Part shown: positions 18,366-27,752 of the stretch, in pieces | Position numbering within the stretch: the stretch's first letter is position 1 | Layout: each line of letters opens with the position of its first letter | Assembly (NCBI GenBank): GCA_001787535.1 | Contig: MFXP01000004.1 | Location: 1 to 64,000 of the forward strand | Length of the DNA stretch: 64,000 nt | Direction: 5' to 3' | DNA from: Candidatus Peribacteria bacterium RIFCSPHIGHO2_01_FULL_51_35 | Lineage (GTDB): Bacteria > Patescibacteriota > Gracilibacteria > Peribacterales > Peribacteraceae | The notes under the pieces: model-generated | What the model was told of the DNA's origin: nothing | The model's input: only the letters and a program-made list of their open reading frames with translations | Databases searched by the model: none | Position numbers and translations under genes: made by a program

Positions 18366-18566
18366 TAGAGCGAGCTGGAAGCGGACAGTTCTTTCTCCGG
18401 ATTTATTTGTTGCGAGAGAGTTTTTAGACGTAGATGTTTCCATCTTTCTCCAGCGGGTAGAACTGCGGGATTTAGGATCACGACATACTACAGAGCACCC
18501 CTCCGTGGGTGCGATGTCGATCTTTCTTTGTTTGCCGATTCCTTCCACCTTTGTCCGGCTAATGAT

Positions 18567-18781
18567 CGCATCGTACGGGTGCCATCAAATGGTATCCACT
18601 TTCTTTTGATGCAAAAGAAAGTGGAGAAAGAAAACATAGCCGCTCTGATAAATTTCCTGCGCAACAATGGCTCGCTGCGCTAAAAACGCGAACTCGTCCG
18701 CCTGAGGGCGGACTCAAACAGCGCGTTTTTTTAACGCTCCGCTCGCCAAGTTGCGCGACGGAAATTTTTCAAGGCGGCAAC
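18567..18781. repeat. Dispersed structured repeat A, copy 1
   Basis: atcgtacgggtgc..actttcttttgatgcaaaagaaagtgga..aaatttcctgcgcaacaatggctcgct..ccgctcgccaagttgcgcgacggaaattttt; homologous to 47490..47706. Confidence 0.9.
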
Positions 18782-18848
18782 GCATTACCCATCGCCTGCC
18801 CACCAAGGAGATATTGCTCCCATGGCGATAGCGTGTACTATTTCTGCA

Positions 18849-19151
18849 ATGCTTCGCTTTTTACATACTTTGAGCGGAATCCTCTTCTACGTTTTAGGAG
18901 CGACATTTTTCCTCGCGTACCTCACGTTCCGCAATGACATCGTTCCCATGTGGTCCGCCTGGTGGATGCAAGTGGCGGATCTTCCGTTTGGATTGGTTGC
19001 GCTTCTCTACGGCGGCTTGAGTTTGTACCTGAGTGTTCATGGCACGAATGGAAAATCCAAGGTGCTTCCGTGGATCATCGGTGTTCCTCTGGTTCTGCTC
19101 TTTGCGGGTCTGTTGGTGTTTAATTTTTGGCAGAAAGCGTCGGTCTTGTAA
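18849..19151 (+). CDS. Small membrane protein (3 predicted TM)
   Basis: MLRFLHTLSGILFYVLGATFFLAYLTF.. with three hydrophobic segments. Confidence 0.6.
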   Translation: MLRFLHTLSGILFYVLGATFFLAYLTFRNDIVPMWSAWWMQVADLPFGLVALLYGGLSLYLSVHGTNGKSKVLPWIIGVPLVLLFAGLLVFNFWQKASVL

Positions 19152-19162
19152 ATGTAATTCGT

Positions 19163-19193
19163 CGTAGAGACGCGCGATTCGCGCGTCTCTACG
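19163..19193. repeat. GTAGAG-type dispersed palindrome
   Basis: CGTAGAGACGCGCGATTCGCGCGTCTCTACG. Confidence 0.9.
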
Positions 19194-19237
19194 GAAGAAC
19201 TATTCTGATTCGGTATGCAAAGAACTCTGCTCGGTTT

Positions 19238-19266
19238 GTAGAGCCGCGAGATCTCGCGTCTCTACG
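19238..19266. repeat. GTAGAG-type dispersed palindrome
   Basis: GTAGAGCCGCGAGATCTCGCGTCTCTAC, 12 nt past the 3' end of the adenosyltransferase gene. Confidence 0.85.
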
Positions 19267-19277
19267 AACGAATGGAA

Positions 19278-19826
19278 TTATGACGAATAATCAACAGCCG
19301 TATCGGCAATGCCTTTTTCATGATTCGCAGCGCGTGCAGCAATGAACAGATAATCACTCAGTCGATTGATGAAAATGCGCACAGCGGGATTGATAGTTTC
19401 CTCTCTTGCCAATGCCACGATCCAGCGTTCTGCACGGCGGCAGATGGTGCGTGCCAGGTGCAGATTCGCGGATGCGACGGATCCTCCCGGGAGAATAAAA
19501 CTTGTTTGAGGAGGCAACGCCGTTTCCAACGTCTTGATCCATTCTTCCAGTTCAAAGACATGCTCTTTTGCCATGCGATCCACCTTGGCATCCACAACAA
19601 GCGGCGTCGCGAGATCTGCGCCCACACGGAAAAGAAGATTCTGAATATGAAGCAACTGATCGGATGCTTCTTGTAAAAGCTCTTTTGATGCGAGCACCAC
19701 GCCGATGCATGCGTTCAGTTCATCGACGGTGCCATATGCATGGAGCCTCGGGGAATTTTTGGAGATTCTGCCTCCACCAAAGAGTCCTGTGGTCCCGGAG
19801 TCGCCTGTTTTGGTGACAATCGACAT
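19278..19826 (-). CDS. PduO-type cob(I)yrinic acid a,c-diamide adenosyltransferase
   Basis: MSIVTKTGDSGTTGLFGGGRISKNSPRLHAYGTVDELNACIG..RTICRRAERWIVAL..INRLSDYLFIAARAAN. Confidence 0.92.
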   Translation of the reverse strand: MSIVTKTGDSGTTGLFGGGRISKNSPRLHAYGTVDELNACIGVVLASKELLQEASDQLLHIQNLLFRVGADLATPLVVDAKVDRMAKEHVFELEEWIKTLETALPPQTSFILPGGSVASANLHLARTICRRAERWIVALAREETINPAVRIFINRLSDYLFIAARAANHEKGIADTAVDYSS

Positions 19827-19832
19827 GGATGA

Positions 19833-19863
19833 GAATTATGAATTAAGAAGTATGAATTAGGAA
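19833..19863. repeat. Period-7 array, intergenic
   Basis: GAATTAT GAATTAA GAAGTAT GAATTAG GAA. Confidence 0.7.
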
Positions 19864-19893
19864 TGGCTTTTTCCTAATAATAATTCCAAAACA

Positions 19894-19942
19894 GGGAGCA
19901 GGCATACCTGCCTGCGATACGCGGCCAAGTATGGCCGCTCCT
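19894..19942. repeat. Cloverleaf-like palindromic element, copy 1
   Basis: GGAGC-AGGCATACCTGCCT-GCGATACGC-GGCCAAGTATGGCC-GCTCC; homologous to 38463..38513. Confidence 0.85.
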
Positions 19943-19960
19943 CACTAAATAAGCATGTAT

Positions 19961-22333
19961 TTAATTCTTCATCCCCTTGACCAATCCTTCATGCACTTTT
20001 TGCACCTCCTGCTCTGTAAGCGTGCGATCCTCCGCGCGATACGTAAACCGCATCGTGACATTTTTTTGCGATGCACTTGCATAGAGATCTACGATTGCCA
20101 CTTCTTCCAAGAATTCGTGACAACCGCGCACGCTCTCGAGTATCTTTTGCATTTCAGTCTTGCCTGAGAGCGGAACCGTCACATCGTAGGTGATCGCCGG
20201 GAATGTGGGCAGCGGCTTTGCCACTTTTGAAGCAGATGCCTTCTCTATCAATGCCGAGCAATCCAGCAGCGCCACGGCTACGCGTTCCGGCAGATCGAAC
20301 CGTGCGCGAACAGAAGGATGCAGTTCGAAGATCCATCCCACAGACGAGCCTTGCACAGAGACCTCCGCCGCCCGTCCGGGATGCGCGCATGCAGGAATCC
20401 TTTTTGGTTTTTCGATAGCCATCGCAAAACCAATGGAGGAGAGGGCTGCTCCAAGATGATCCTTTGCGACTAAGAAGGGATCCTCTTTGATGCCGCGTTG
20501 TTTCTTCTCCGCGATCAGAAGTCCGCATTCCGTATGCTCCGGAACGTTCTTCGAAAATACATGTGCAATGGTGAATGTTTTGAGCGTGTGTTCGGTGAGT
20601 CCCAGGTTTTTCCCTGCATGTTCCAGAAGCCCGGGCAGCGTGCTCGTCTGCATCAAGCTGAGTTCTTCACCGATTGGGTTTTGCACTTCGATGGCATCTA
20701 TGGCATCCAGCCCCGCTTTTTTGAGCAGTGCAACGCCAATGAGCGAGAGAGGAAGAATCTCCGTATACGACTCCGCTTTGAGCGTATCGCGGAAGCGGTG
20801 CAGGCGCGGGTCGCGTGCGGGGACGCGGAGTTCTGCCAGCGGCATCTCCGCATCGATCTCATTGAAGCCGTAGATCCTACCCACTTCTTCTACCAGATCA
20901 TGCTCTCCGCGAATGTCTCCCACGCGATGCAGTGGAGCAGTCACCAAAAAGCTTGTTCCTGCGTTGGTGCTCTTTGTCTTCACGGTAAAACCAAGATCCT
21001 TAAAGATTTTTTCGATCTTCTTTGCAGGAATTTCTGCGCCCAGCATGCGCGTGATTTTTTCCTGAGCAATGTCGATGGCCTTGGGTTTGCCATTGTCGCC
21101 TTTGGACTCCAATTTGGAGGCAATGGTTGCACCGGGAATAAATTCCAACATCAGTTCGAGCGCGCGGAAGAAACCATGTTCCGTGATGACGGGTGGCACA
21201 CCTTTTTCGTAGACGGTTGCGGCATCCGTTCGGTGCCCTGTTGCGATCACGGCTCGGCGAATGGATACGGGATCCAAGCTGGCGCTGTGCAAGTAGATGT
21301 GGCGTGTCGAATTTTTCGTGCTGCTGCGGAGCCCTCCCATAATACCAAGGAGATCGAAAATTCCTTTGGTGTCTTCCAAGATCAATGCACCCTCGGGCAG
21401 CGTGAGTTCGGATTTATCCAGCGTCACGATCTTCTCGCCTTTTTTACTCCCGCGCATCGTGACATCCCCCACGATGTCACCGGCATCGAAACTGTGCAGC
21501 GGCACGCCGATCTCCATCATCACGTAGTTTGTAATATCCACCGGCAAGTTCACAGGGCGCCAGCCTGTCGCCGTGAGCCTCTTCTTCATCCAGTCCGGCG
21601 TTTCCCCCAAACTATCAATTGCGATCAAACATGCGCAGTAGCGTGGCATCAGCTTCGAGTTCTCTACTTTTAGCGCAAACGGCAGCGCAGTCTTCGGGAA
21701 TTTGAAAGTCGGAAGTTCCGGTTCCTTCTTCCATGTGGCAATGCCCATGGCAACGCACTCGCGCGCAAAGCCGACATGGGAAAACAAATCAGCCCTATGC
21801 GTGATGGCGTGATTATCGATGTGCAGGACGGTGTCGCTCAAATTCAAATACGATCGCAGATCTTTGCCGACGCCATCATCTCCGTCACCCAAGTCAACAA
21901 TGGGGCGACTTCCTTCCGATGCCTTTGGCGGGAAACGATCCTCCAGCGCCAATTCCTCCGATGCGCAGATCATGCCGTCGCTTTCCTCGCCGCGAATTTT
22001 CATCTTCTCCAACGTCATCATTTCCTTTCCGTGTTTCACGGTTGCTCCCGAATGCGCGAAGGCAATGCGCATCCCCACGCGAAGATTCGTGCCGCCACAC
22101 ACCACTTTTTTGGTGCCATGATCTGTTTTGACTTCGCAGATATTCAGTCTGTCCGCATTCGGATGCTTCGCAAGGCTCATGATCTTGCCCACGCAGCAGT
22201 GCTTGAGCAGTGCGCCGAGTTCTTGCACCTCATCCACCTCCGCCGCGTGCGCTGTCACCTCCTGCGCAATCACTTGCGGATCTTTTTTCTTGAACTCGAT
22301 GAAGTCGGAGAGCCAATCCAATGATATTTTCAT
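19961..22333 (-). CDS. pheT: Phenylalanine--tRNA ligase beta subunit
   Basis: MKISLDWLSDFIEFKKKDP; tRNA-binding domain VGKIMSLAKHPNADRLNICEVKTDHG; GWRPVNLPVDITNYVMMEIGVPLHSFDAGDI; C-terminal FDX-ACB-like domain. Confidence 0.97.
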   Translation of the reverse strand: MKISLDWLSDFIEFKKKDPQVIAQEVTAHAAEVDEVQELGALLKHCCVGKIMSLAKHPNADRLNICEVKTDHGTKKVVCGGTNLRVGMRIAFAHSGATVKHGKEMMTLEKMKIRGEESDGMICASEELALEDRFPPKASEGSRPIVDLGDGDDGVGKDLRSYLNLSDTVLHIDNHAITHRADLFSHVGFARECVAMGIATWKKEPELPTFKFPKTALPFALKVENSKLMPRYCACLIAIDSLGETPDWMKKRLTATGWRPVNLPVDITNYVMMEIGVPLHSFDAGDIVGDVTMRGSKKGEKIVTLDKSELTLPEGALILEDTKGIFDLLGIMGGLRSSTKNSTRHIYLHSASLDPVSIRRAVIATGHRTDAATVYEKGVPPVITEHGFFRALELMLEFIPGATIASKLESKGDNGKPKAIDIAQEKITRMLGAEIPAKKIEKIFKDLGFTVKTKSTNAGTSFLVTAPLHRVGDIRGEHDLVEEVGRIYGFNEIDAEMPLAELRVPARDPRLHRFRDTLKAESYTEILPLSLIGVALLKKAGLDAIDAIEVQNPIGEELSLMQTSTLPGLLEHAGKNLGLTEHTLKTFTIAHVFSKNVPEHTECGLLIAEKKQRGIKEDPFLVAKDHLGAALSSIGFAMAIEKPKRIPACAHPGRAAEVSVQGSSVGWIFELHPSVRARFDLPERVAVALLDCSALIEKASASKVAKPLPTFPAITYDVTVPLSGKTEMQKILESVRGCHEFLEEVAIVDLYASASQKNVTMRFTYRAEDRTLTEQEVQKVHEGLVKGMKN

Positions 22334-22372
22334 GCTAAGAGTATGGAGTAAATAACGCGTTTTTGGAAGATC

Positions 22373-22432
22373 CGTTACTCGTTCACTCGTTACTCGTAAT
22401 AAAAGCCAGAAACGAGTAACGGGTGACTAGCA
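22373..22432. repeat. Inverted period-7 (one 8) array, intergenic
   Basis: CGTTACT CGTTCACT CGTTACT CGTAATA ... ACGAGTA ACGGGTG ACTAGC. Confidence 0.7.
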
Positions 22433-22499
22433 ATATTGCCTTCTTGCAAAGAAGAATGCCCGCGAGTACCGTTTCCTGTAATTTCTTTCCCTCTTCCTC

Positions 22500-22757
22500 A
22501 TGCCAACTCTCTTCAAGAAGAAATCTCCGCACGTCGGCGTCTGTCTGGCGCTGCACGTCGTGCTGGCCATCCTTCTCTTTGTTGCGTCCGTCGCAGCCGT
22601 CATCGGTGCGTACAAGGCACATGTCCTTTCCAGCGGCTTGGTCTTCGGCACCACCAGCGGATCCATGTCCCTGCTCGCTCTCGCGGTGGCATCGCACTTC
22701 TGGATGAAGCATATGAAGTGCTGTGTGACGAAGTGTGAAGCTTGTAACGTTAAATAG
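22500..22757 (+). CDS. Small membrane protein, hypothetical
   Basis: Two TM segments and a Cys-containing C-terminus (CCVTKCEAC). Confidence 0.5.
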   Translation: MPTLFKKKSPHVGVCLALHVVLAILLFVASVAAVIGAYKAHVLSSGLVFGTTSGSMSLLALAVASHFWMKHMKCCVTKCEACNVK

Positions 22758-22778
22758 CGCGAAAGAAAATCTTCCAGG

Positions 22779-23414
22779 TTACAAAGGCTTCCGCGCACGG
22801 ATGAGATACGTGTATTCCGCGTCGTGCATACCGATGTCCATGGGGATTCTCTCGGCGTTCTCAAACCCGATCTCGTGCTGCGTTTGGATCATCTGCGGTG
22901 CGGTGTACATCCATCGGTGCACGTCGTAATCCTCGGTGTCGGTGGATTTGTATTTCCCAAACAGGTGCTGATTGATGGTGTCCGGATCATCGCCGCGCAG
23001 CACGCCGCGTGCAATGGCCTCGATGTCCGGCGTGGAGACGCGGAGCACTCCTCCCGGTTGTAACACCCGGAAAAATTCCCGCAGCATGTGAAGCACGTGC
23101 GGTTTGCGGAGATGCTCCAGTGTCGCAATGGAAATGATTTCGGCGATGACGCCGTCATTGAAAGGGAATTGCTTGCGTACATCGAACACCAGATCCACCC
23201 GGGGAAAGGGGACGATGTCCACGTTCAAAAATTCATCCGGCTTGAAGGGATTCCTGCCGCCGCAGATGTCCAGCTTGGCTCCCACAAAGCCCTTTGCCTC
23301 CCATTCTTTCGCACGCATGGACGATTGACGGCGATCATGCGCGTCCTTCGCCCAGCCATACAGAAAACGGTAGGGGCGAATATAGGTATAGTACTTGTCG
23401 ATCACGTTCTTCAT
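22779..23414 (-). CDS. Class I SAM-dependent methyltransferase
   Basis: GAKLDICGGRNPFKPDEFLNVDIVPFPRVDLVFDVRKQFPFNDGVIAEIISIATLEHL..LREFFRVLQPGGVLRVSTPD. Confidence 0.85.
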   Translation of the reverse strand: MKNVIDKYYTYIRPYRFLYGWAKDAHDRRQSSMRAKEWEAKGFVGAKLDICGGRNPFKPDEFLNVDIVPFPRVDLVFDVRKQFPFNDGVIAEIISIATLEHLRKPHVLHMLREFFRVLQPGGVLRVSTPDIEAIARGVLRGDDPDTINQHLFGKYKSTDTEDYDVHRWMYTAPQMIQTQHEIGFENAERIPMDIGMHDAEYTYLIRARKPL

Positions 23415-23452
23415 CCCGAGTATCGTATCATACCTTTTGCGCACCCTGCCTT

Positions 23453-24523
23453 ATGGTTACCATCGTTGCTTTCGGCAATTTTGATCTGGAAGGCGGCCGC
23501 GGCTGGGCTCTCCGCACGGGTCTGGAGCGACACGGATATGTCGTGGAGTTCTGTCGCACGGAAAAGCCGGGACTGTTCGCCAAGTACCGCGATCTCCTGC
23601 GACAGTGGAAGAGCCGCACCGGACATGCGGATCTGCTCTACGTGCCTTTCCTTGGGCACTACTTTTTGCCGCTTGCATGGTGGCTTGCACGGCGCGAGCG
23701 CATCCCGCTTACTATCGATACGTTCCTCTCGCTCTACGACACCGAAGTGAATGACAGGAAACGCTTCTCCCGTTCTCATCCGTACGCATGGATGCTGTGG
23801 ACATTCGATTGGCTCTGCGGACAATTGGCGGACGCCATGTTGCTGGATACGGAAGAACACAAAGAATACTTCGTCCGGCACTACGGCGTGTCTCCGCAAA
23901 AGATTCTCGTGCTGCCCGTCGGGTGCAGGACGGATCTGTTCGTTCCCCTGCATGCTCCGCCGCACGAAGGATTCCGCGTGGAGTTTCACGGCACATTCAT
24001 CCCGCTCCAGGGTATCGATGTCATTCTGGATGCCGCGCGCATTCTGCAGGAGCGGCACGCGGATGACATCTCCTTTGAACTCATTGGCCGCGGCCAAACC
24101 TACCAGGCCATGCATGACAGGGCGAACCGACATGCTCTTAGCAATGTGACATTCACAGGGTCGCTGCCCATGGACATGCTTCCTGCAAAGATTGCGAATG
24201 CAGACATCTGTCTCGGCATCCTCGGCATCACGGAAAAAGCCGACCGCGTCATTCCGAACAAAGCGTACGAAGTCCTGGCGTGCGGCAAGCCGCTGCTCAC
24301 GGGTGATACCACGGCGGCACGGCGGGTGCTTGCACATGGTGAGAATGCATATCTGTCCAGACCGGGGGATCCGGAAGCCCTGGCTGCAGCCATCCTCAGG
24401 CTCAAAGCAGATCCTGCGCTTCGGGAAAAGCTCGCGAAGCACGGACGCATGCTTACGGAGAAACAATTTCTTCCGGAGAAGATAGTCGAGCCGCTGGTGC
24501 AGTGGCTTACAGCACGATCCTAA
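23453..24523 (+). CDS. Glycosyltransferase family 4-like
   Basis: EFHGTFIPLQGIDVILDAARIL..LSNVTFTGSLPMDMLPAKIANADICLGILG..IPNKAYEVLACGKPLLTGDTTAARR. Confidence 0.88.
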   Translation: MVTIVAFGNFDLEGGRGWALRTGLERHGYVVEFCRTEKPGLFAKYRDLLRQWKSRTGHADLLYVPFLGHYFLPLAWWLARRERIPLTIDTFLSLYDTEVNDRKRFSRSHPYAWMLWTFDWLCGQLADAMLLDTEEHKEYFVRHYGVSPQKILVLPVGCRTDLFVPLHAPPHEGFRVEFHGTFIPLQGIDVILDAARILQERHADDISFELIGRGQTYQAMHDRANRHALSNVTFTGSLPMDMLPAKIANADICLGILGITEKADRVIPNKAYEVLACGKPLLTGDTTAARRVLAHGENAYLSRPGDPEALAAAILRLKADPALREKLAKHGRMLTEKQFLPEKIVEPLVQWLTARS

Positions 24524-24567
24524 TCTGGAGGAAATCCCTCCTGCTCTCCTGTACCATAGCGTTCCGC

Positions 24568-25578
24568 ATGGCTCGTAAGGTCTTCATCACCGGCATCGCA
24601 GGCTTCCTGGGGAGCCATATTGCCGAGCGCTGCCTGGAGCTGGGGTACGAAGTCTCGGGCTGCGACAATTTGATCGGCGGGTATTTGGACAACGTTCCGG
24701 ATGGCGCGGATTTCTACCAGTACGATTGCAAGTATTTGAATTCGATGAAGAAAATCATGCAGGGGATGGACACCGTGTACCACTGTGCGGCCACGGCCTA
24801 CGAAGGGCTCAGCGTTTTTTCCCCGCATCTTGTGACGCAGAACACGTACCAGATTTCTGTTTCCGTCATGACGGCCGCCATCGGCGTCGGCGTACGGCGC
24901 TTTGTGTACTGCTCCAGTATGGCGCGCTACGGCACGCAAGATCGCGTGCCCTTTACCGAGGACATGATCTGTAAACCCCAAGACCCCTACGGCATCGCCA
25001 AATATGCCGGGGAACTGACACTCGCCAACTTGGCGGACATTCATGGCATGGAGTACGTCATCGCCGTGCCGCACAACATCATCGGGCCCCGGCAGAAATA
25101 CGATGATCCCTACCGCAACGTGGCGAGCATCATGATCAACCTGATGCTGCAGGGGAGGCAGCCCATCATCTACGGCGATGGCATGCAGAAGAGATGTTTC
25201 AGCTTCGTGCAAGATGACATCCAAGTGCTGGAAAAACTGATGGACGAACCGTCTGTGAAGAGCCAGATCATCAACATCGGTCCCGACGAGGAATTCATCA
25301 CCATCAATGACCTGGCCGTCACCATCGCGGACATACTCCACTTCAAACTGGATCCCATCTACGTGCCCGGCCGGCCGCAGGAAGTAAAGCTTGCCACATG
25401 TTCCGCGGAAAAAGCGCGCACGCTCTTGGGATACAAGACCGCCTACACGCTGCGCAGAGGATTGGAGGAAATGATTGAATGGATTGCCAAGCGAGGAACC
25501 AAACGCTTCCGCTACACGTTTGATATTGAAATCATGAACGACAAAACGCCAAAGACGTGGACGCAGAAGATGTTCTGA
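24568..25578 (+). CDS. NAD-dependent epimerase/dehydratase
   Basis: MARKVFITGIAGFLGSHIAERCLELGYEVSGCDNLIGG..CSSMARYG..DPYGIAKYAGE. Confidence 0.92.
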   Translation: MARKVFITGIAGFLGSHIAERCLELGYEVSGCDNLIGGYLDNVPDGADFYQYDCKYLNSMKKIMQGMDTVYHCAATAYEGLSVFSPHLVTQNTYQISVSVMTAAIGVGVRRFVYCSSMARYGTQDRVPFTEDMICKPQDPYGIAKYAGELTLANLADIHGMEYVIAVPHNIIGPRQKYDDPYRNVASIMINLMLQGRQPIIYGDGMQKRCFSFVQDDIQVLEKLMDEPSVKSQIINIGPDEEFITINDLAVTIADILHFKLDPIYVPGRPQEVKLATCSAEKARTLLGYKTAYTLRRGLEEMIEWIAKRGTKRFRYTFDIEIMNDKTPKTWTQKMF

Positions 25579-25595
25579 GATTTATCGATGTGGCG

Positions 25596-25619
25596 GAGCC
25601 ACGGCGTTCGCGAACACCG
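25596..25619. repeat. Palindrome next to tRNA-Ser
   Basis: GCCACGGCG TTCGCGAA CACCGTGGC; related in layout to 63588..63616. Confidence 0.6.
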
Positions 25620-25709
25620 TGGCGGAGAGGGGGGGATTCGAACCCCCGAGACCCTTTCAGGTCTACGCGCTTTCCAAGCGCGCGCACTAGGCCACTATGC
25701 GACCTCTCC
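25620..25709 (-). tRNA. tRNA-Ser(GGA), CCA encoded
   Basis: Reverse complement GGAGAGGTCGCATAGTGGCCTAGTGCGCGCGCTTGGAAAGCGCG..variable arm..GGGGGTTCGAATCCCCCCTCTCCGCCA. Confidence 0.95.
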
Positions 25710-25793
25710 AGTTTATTAATTGTAGATGATCCATACAGAAGGTGCGCAGCGCACGAGACGTCATCTGTGCTACCTGTCCGTAGGCGACGCATT

Positions 25794-26297
25794 ATGACAA
25801 AAGAGAAGAAAAGAAGCTACCATAGCCGTATGGTCGCATTCCTCAAGATCATCATCACTCTCCTCCTGACTGCTTTGATGCTTGCGATTGCCTATGGTTT
25901 CTACCGCACATGGAAAACCGGATGGTCGGAAGATTATGATCGTTTTCAACAAGGTATGGTCCCTTCCGTCATGCCCGAAGGATTGTGGAAGGGCACGGCA
26001 TTGGGACTGGGTGAAGTTTCTTGGAAAGGAAAGAAGTTTTTCAAGAGCGGCACGGGCATCAATCTTGTAGGAGAGGAAGAAAAATTTCCTTTCCGATTTT
26101 CAAAAGAGATGAGCATCAAAGACGGCAAAAAAGAAGTCATTCGCCTGGATTACAATCAGCCCGAGAATCCTTTCTGGCTCCGCTTCATCGTGGATGAAAT
26201 GGTGAGCACGGGCGAAAACCAATTCCTTGGCATCGTGTACATCAAGGTGATTCCGTGGCTGCCGTTCCGCATGGGATACTTCACTCTCACAAAATAG
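25794..26297 (+). CDS. Hypothetical membrane-anchored protein
   Basis: MTKEKKRSYHSRMVAFLKIIITLLLTALMLAIAYGFY TM then a soluble domain. Confidence 0.7.
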   Translation: MTKEKKRSYHSRMVAFLKIIITLLLTALMLAIAYGFYRTWKTGWSEDYDRFQQGMVPSVMPEGLWKGTALGLGEVSWKGKKFFKSGTGINLVGEEEKFPFRFSKEMSIKDGKKEVIRLDYNQPENPFWLRFIVDEMVSTGENQFLGIVYIKVIPWLPFRMGYFTLTK

Positions 26298-26311
26298 GTT
26301 ACGCTACGCGC

Positions 26312-27679
26312 ATGCCCAAATCCTTTCCTCTGGCGGAGATTGCACAGGCATTTGGTATCAACTTCCAAGCAGTGAAGCAGCCGGAACATTCCTTTTTCGA
26401 CAACGTTTTTATTTTGGATGAGAAGTTTGTCTTGAAGGCTCGGTACAAGAGCGCGGGACTTTCCGAGCACATAGAGAAGGAGGCCGTGCTCGTCTCAGCC
26501 ATCCGACCACGGATTTCTTGGAATGTTCCGGAGCCGATGCGTACAACAAAAGGAGAACTCTTTCTTGCATCAGCAGATCGCATCTGGACGGGAAGTTCCT
26601 TCCTGCCAGGTAGAACATTGGGCAATTGGAAAATGCTTCCCCAAGCGACGGATGCGGAGAATAAATCGGTGCTCGCGTCTCTCCGTTCCTTGCATGATGC
26701 GACGAAGAATTTGGAACTCCATGCATATGCCGATCTGAGCGCCTTTCCTCGCGATCTCTTGGAAAAACACCGAAAGATAGAACATTTGCTTTCTCCTCAT
26801 GCAAATCAAAGAATCAAGAATGCCGTGGCGCGTGTAGAAGAATCACGACGTTCTTTCTCGGGTGAAGAAGCCTGCTTTATCCACGGCGATTACCATCATG
26901 GGAATCTTTTGGTGGATGTGGTGGGGCACATGACGGGACTCATCGATTTTGATCGATCAAGCATCGGTCATTCGTTGGAAGATCTCTCCGTTACCGTGGC
27001 GATCTGCCTCAGCGATTATCGTTCCGCCGATTTTACGTTCAATGATCCTTTGTATAAACAGTTTCTGGATTGGTATGGGTTGCATTCGGATGAGCAGTCG
27101 CTGTTTGCGGAGTATTTCATATTGGCGTGCGTCACGTCCGTGTGGAATTTCTTTGCTGCCCAAGTTCTAGAGAACCGGGATTTCTATCTTTCGTACCAAA
27201 TCTCCAAATTGCAGAACGTATGTGCTCGATTTACGACGGAAGGATCCAAAACAGCACTGCCCGGAGGCACGTCCAACGAGCCGCGTTTCCCTGTGGAACT
27301 GCGGCCGCGTTACATGGAGCTGGCACGGGAGCTAAAAATAAGCGGTGCGGACATTGATGAGCATTTCATCCGTGGCAAAGGGCACGGAGGACAGAAGATC
27401 AACAAAACCAGCAGTTGCGTGGAGCTGAATCACCGTCCCACGGGTATTTCCGTTCGTGTGCAACAATATCGGGAGCAGCACAAGAACCGCATAGAGGCAT
27501 ACAAGCTTTTGATCGAGAAGATCGAAGAGCGGGAGAAGGGAAGCGAGTCCCGCAGGGCGAAGGAAAACTTCAAAATCCGCAAGCAGAAGATGCGCCGCAG
27601 CCGTAAGGCAAAAGAAAAGATGTTGGATGAAAAGAAGAAGCGCGGAGAGCAGAAAAAGTTGCGTAAGGACATCATTTAA
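26312..27679 (+). CDS. Fusion: aminoglycoside phosphotransferase-like kinase plus class-I release-factor (RF-1/ArfB-like GGQ) domain
   Basis: APH motifs CFIHGDYHHGNLLVD and GLIDFDRSSIGHSLEDL; RF-1 domain ISGADIDEHFIRGKGHGGQKINKTSSCVELNHRPTGISVRVQQYREQHKNRIEAYKLL with a basic tail, in one uninterrupted ORF. Confidence 0.88.
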   Translation: MPKSFPLAEIAQAFGINFQAVKQPEHSFFDNVFILDEKFVLKARYKSAGLSEHIEKEAVLVSAIRPRISWNVPEPMRTTKGELFLASADRIWTGSSFLPGRTLGNWKMLPQATDAENKSVLASLRSLHDATKNLELHAYADLSAFPRDLLEKHRKIEHLLSPHANQRIKNAVARVEESRRSFSGEEACFIHGDYHHGNLLVDVVGHMTGLIDFDRSSIGHSLEDLSVTVAICLSDYRSADFTFNDPLYKQFLDWYGLHSDEQSLFAEYFILACVTSVWNFFAAQVLENRDFYLSYQISKLQNVCARFTTEGSKTALPGGTSNEPRFPVELRPRYMELARELKISGADIDEHFIRGKGHGGQKINKTSSCVELNHRPTGISVRVQQYREQHKNRIEAYKLLIEKIEEREKGSESRRAKENFKIRKQKMRRSRKAKEKMLDEKKKRGEQKKLRKDII

Positions 27680-27752
27680 AAATCTTGCGGAAATCGGTGA
27701 CAGCCCCGGGCGTGTTGCATAGAATGAACGTTTTCTCCTTCCACCATTTTTT

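Noticed and set aside
18023-18548. Minus-strand ORFs of 152 and 104 aa
   Set aside because: Antisense to rpmH and to a period-7 array; Pro/Arg low-complexity translation.
20498-21673. 391-aa + strand ORF
   Set aside because: Antisense to pheT, which has unambiguous motifs.
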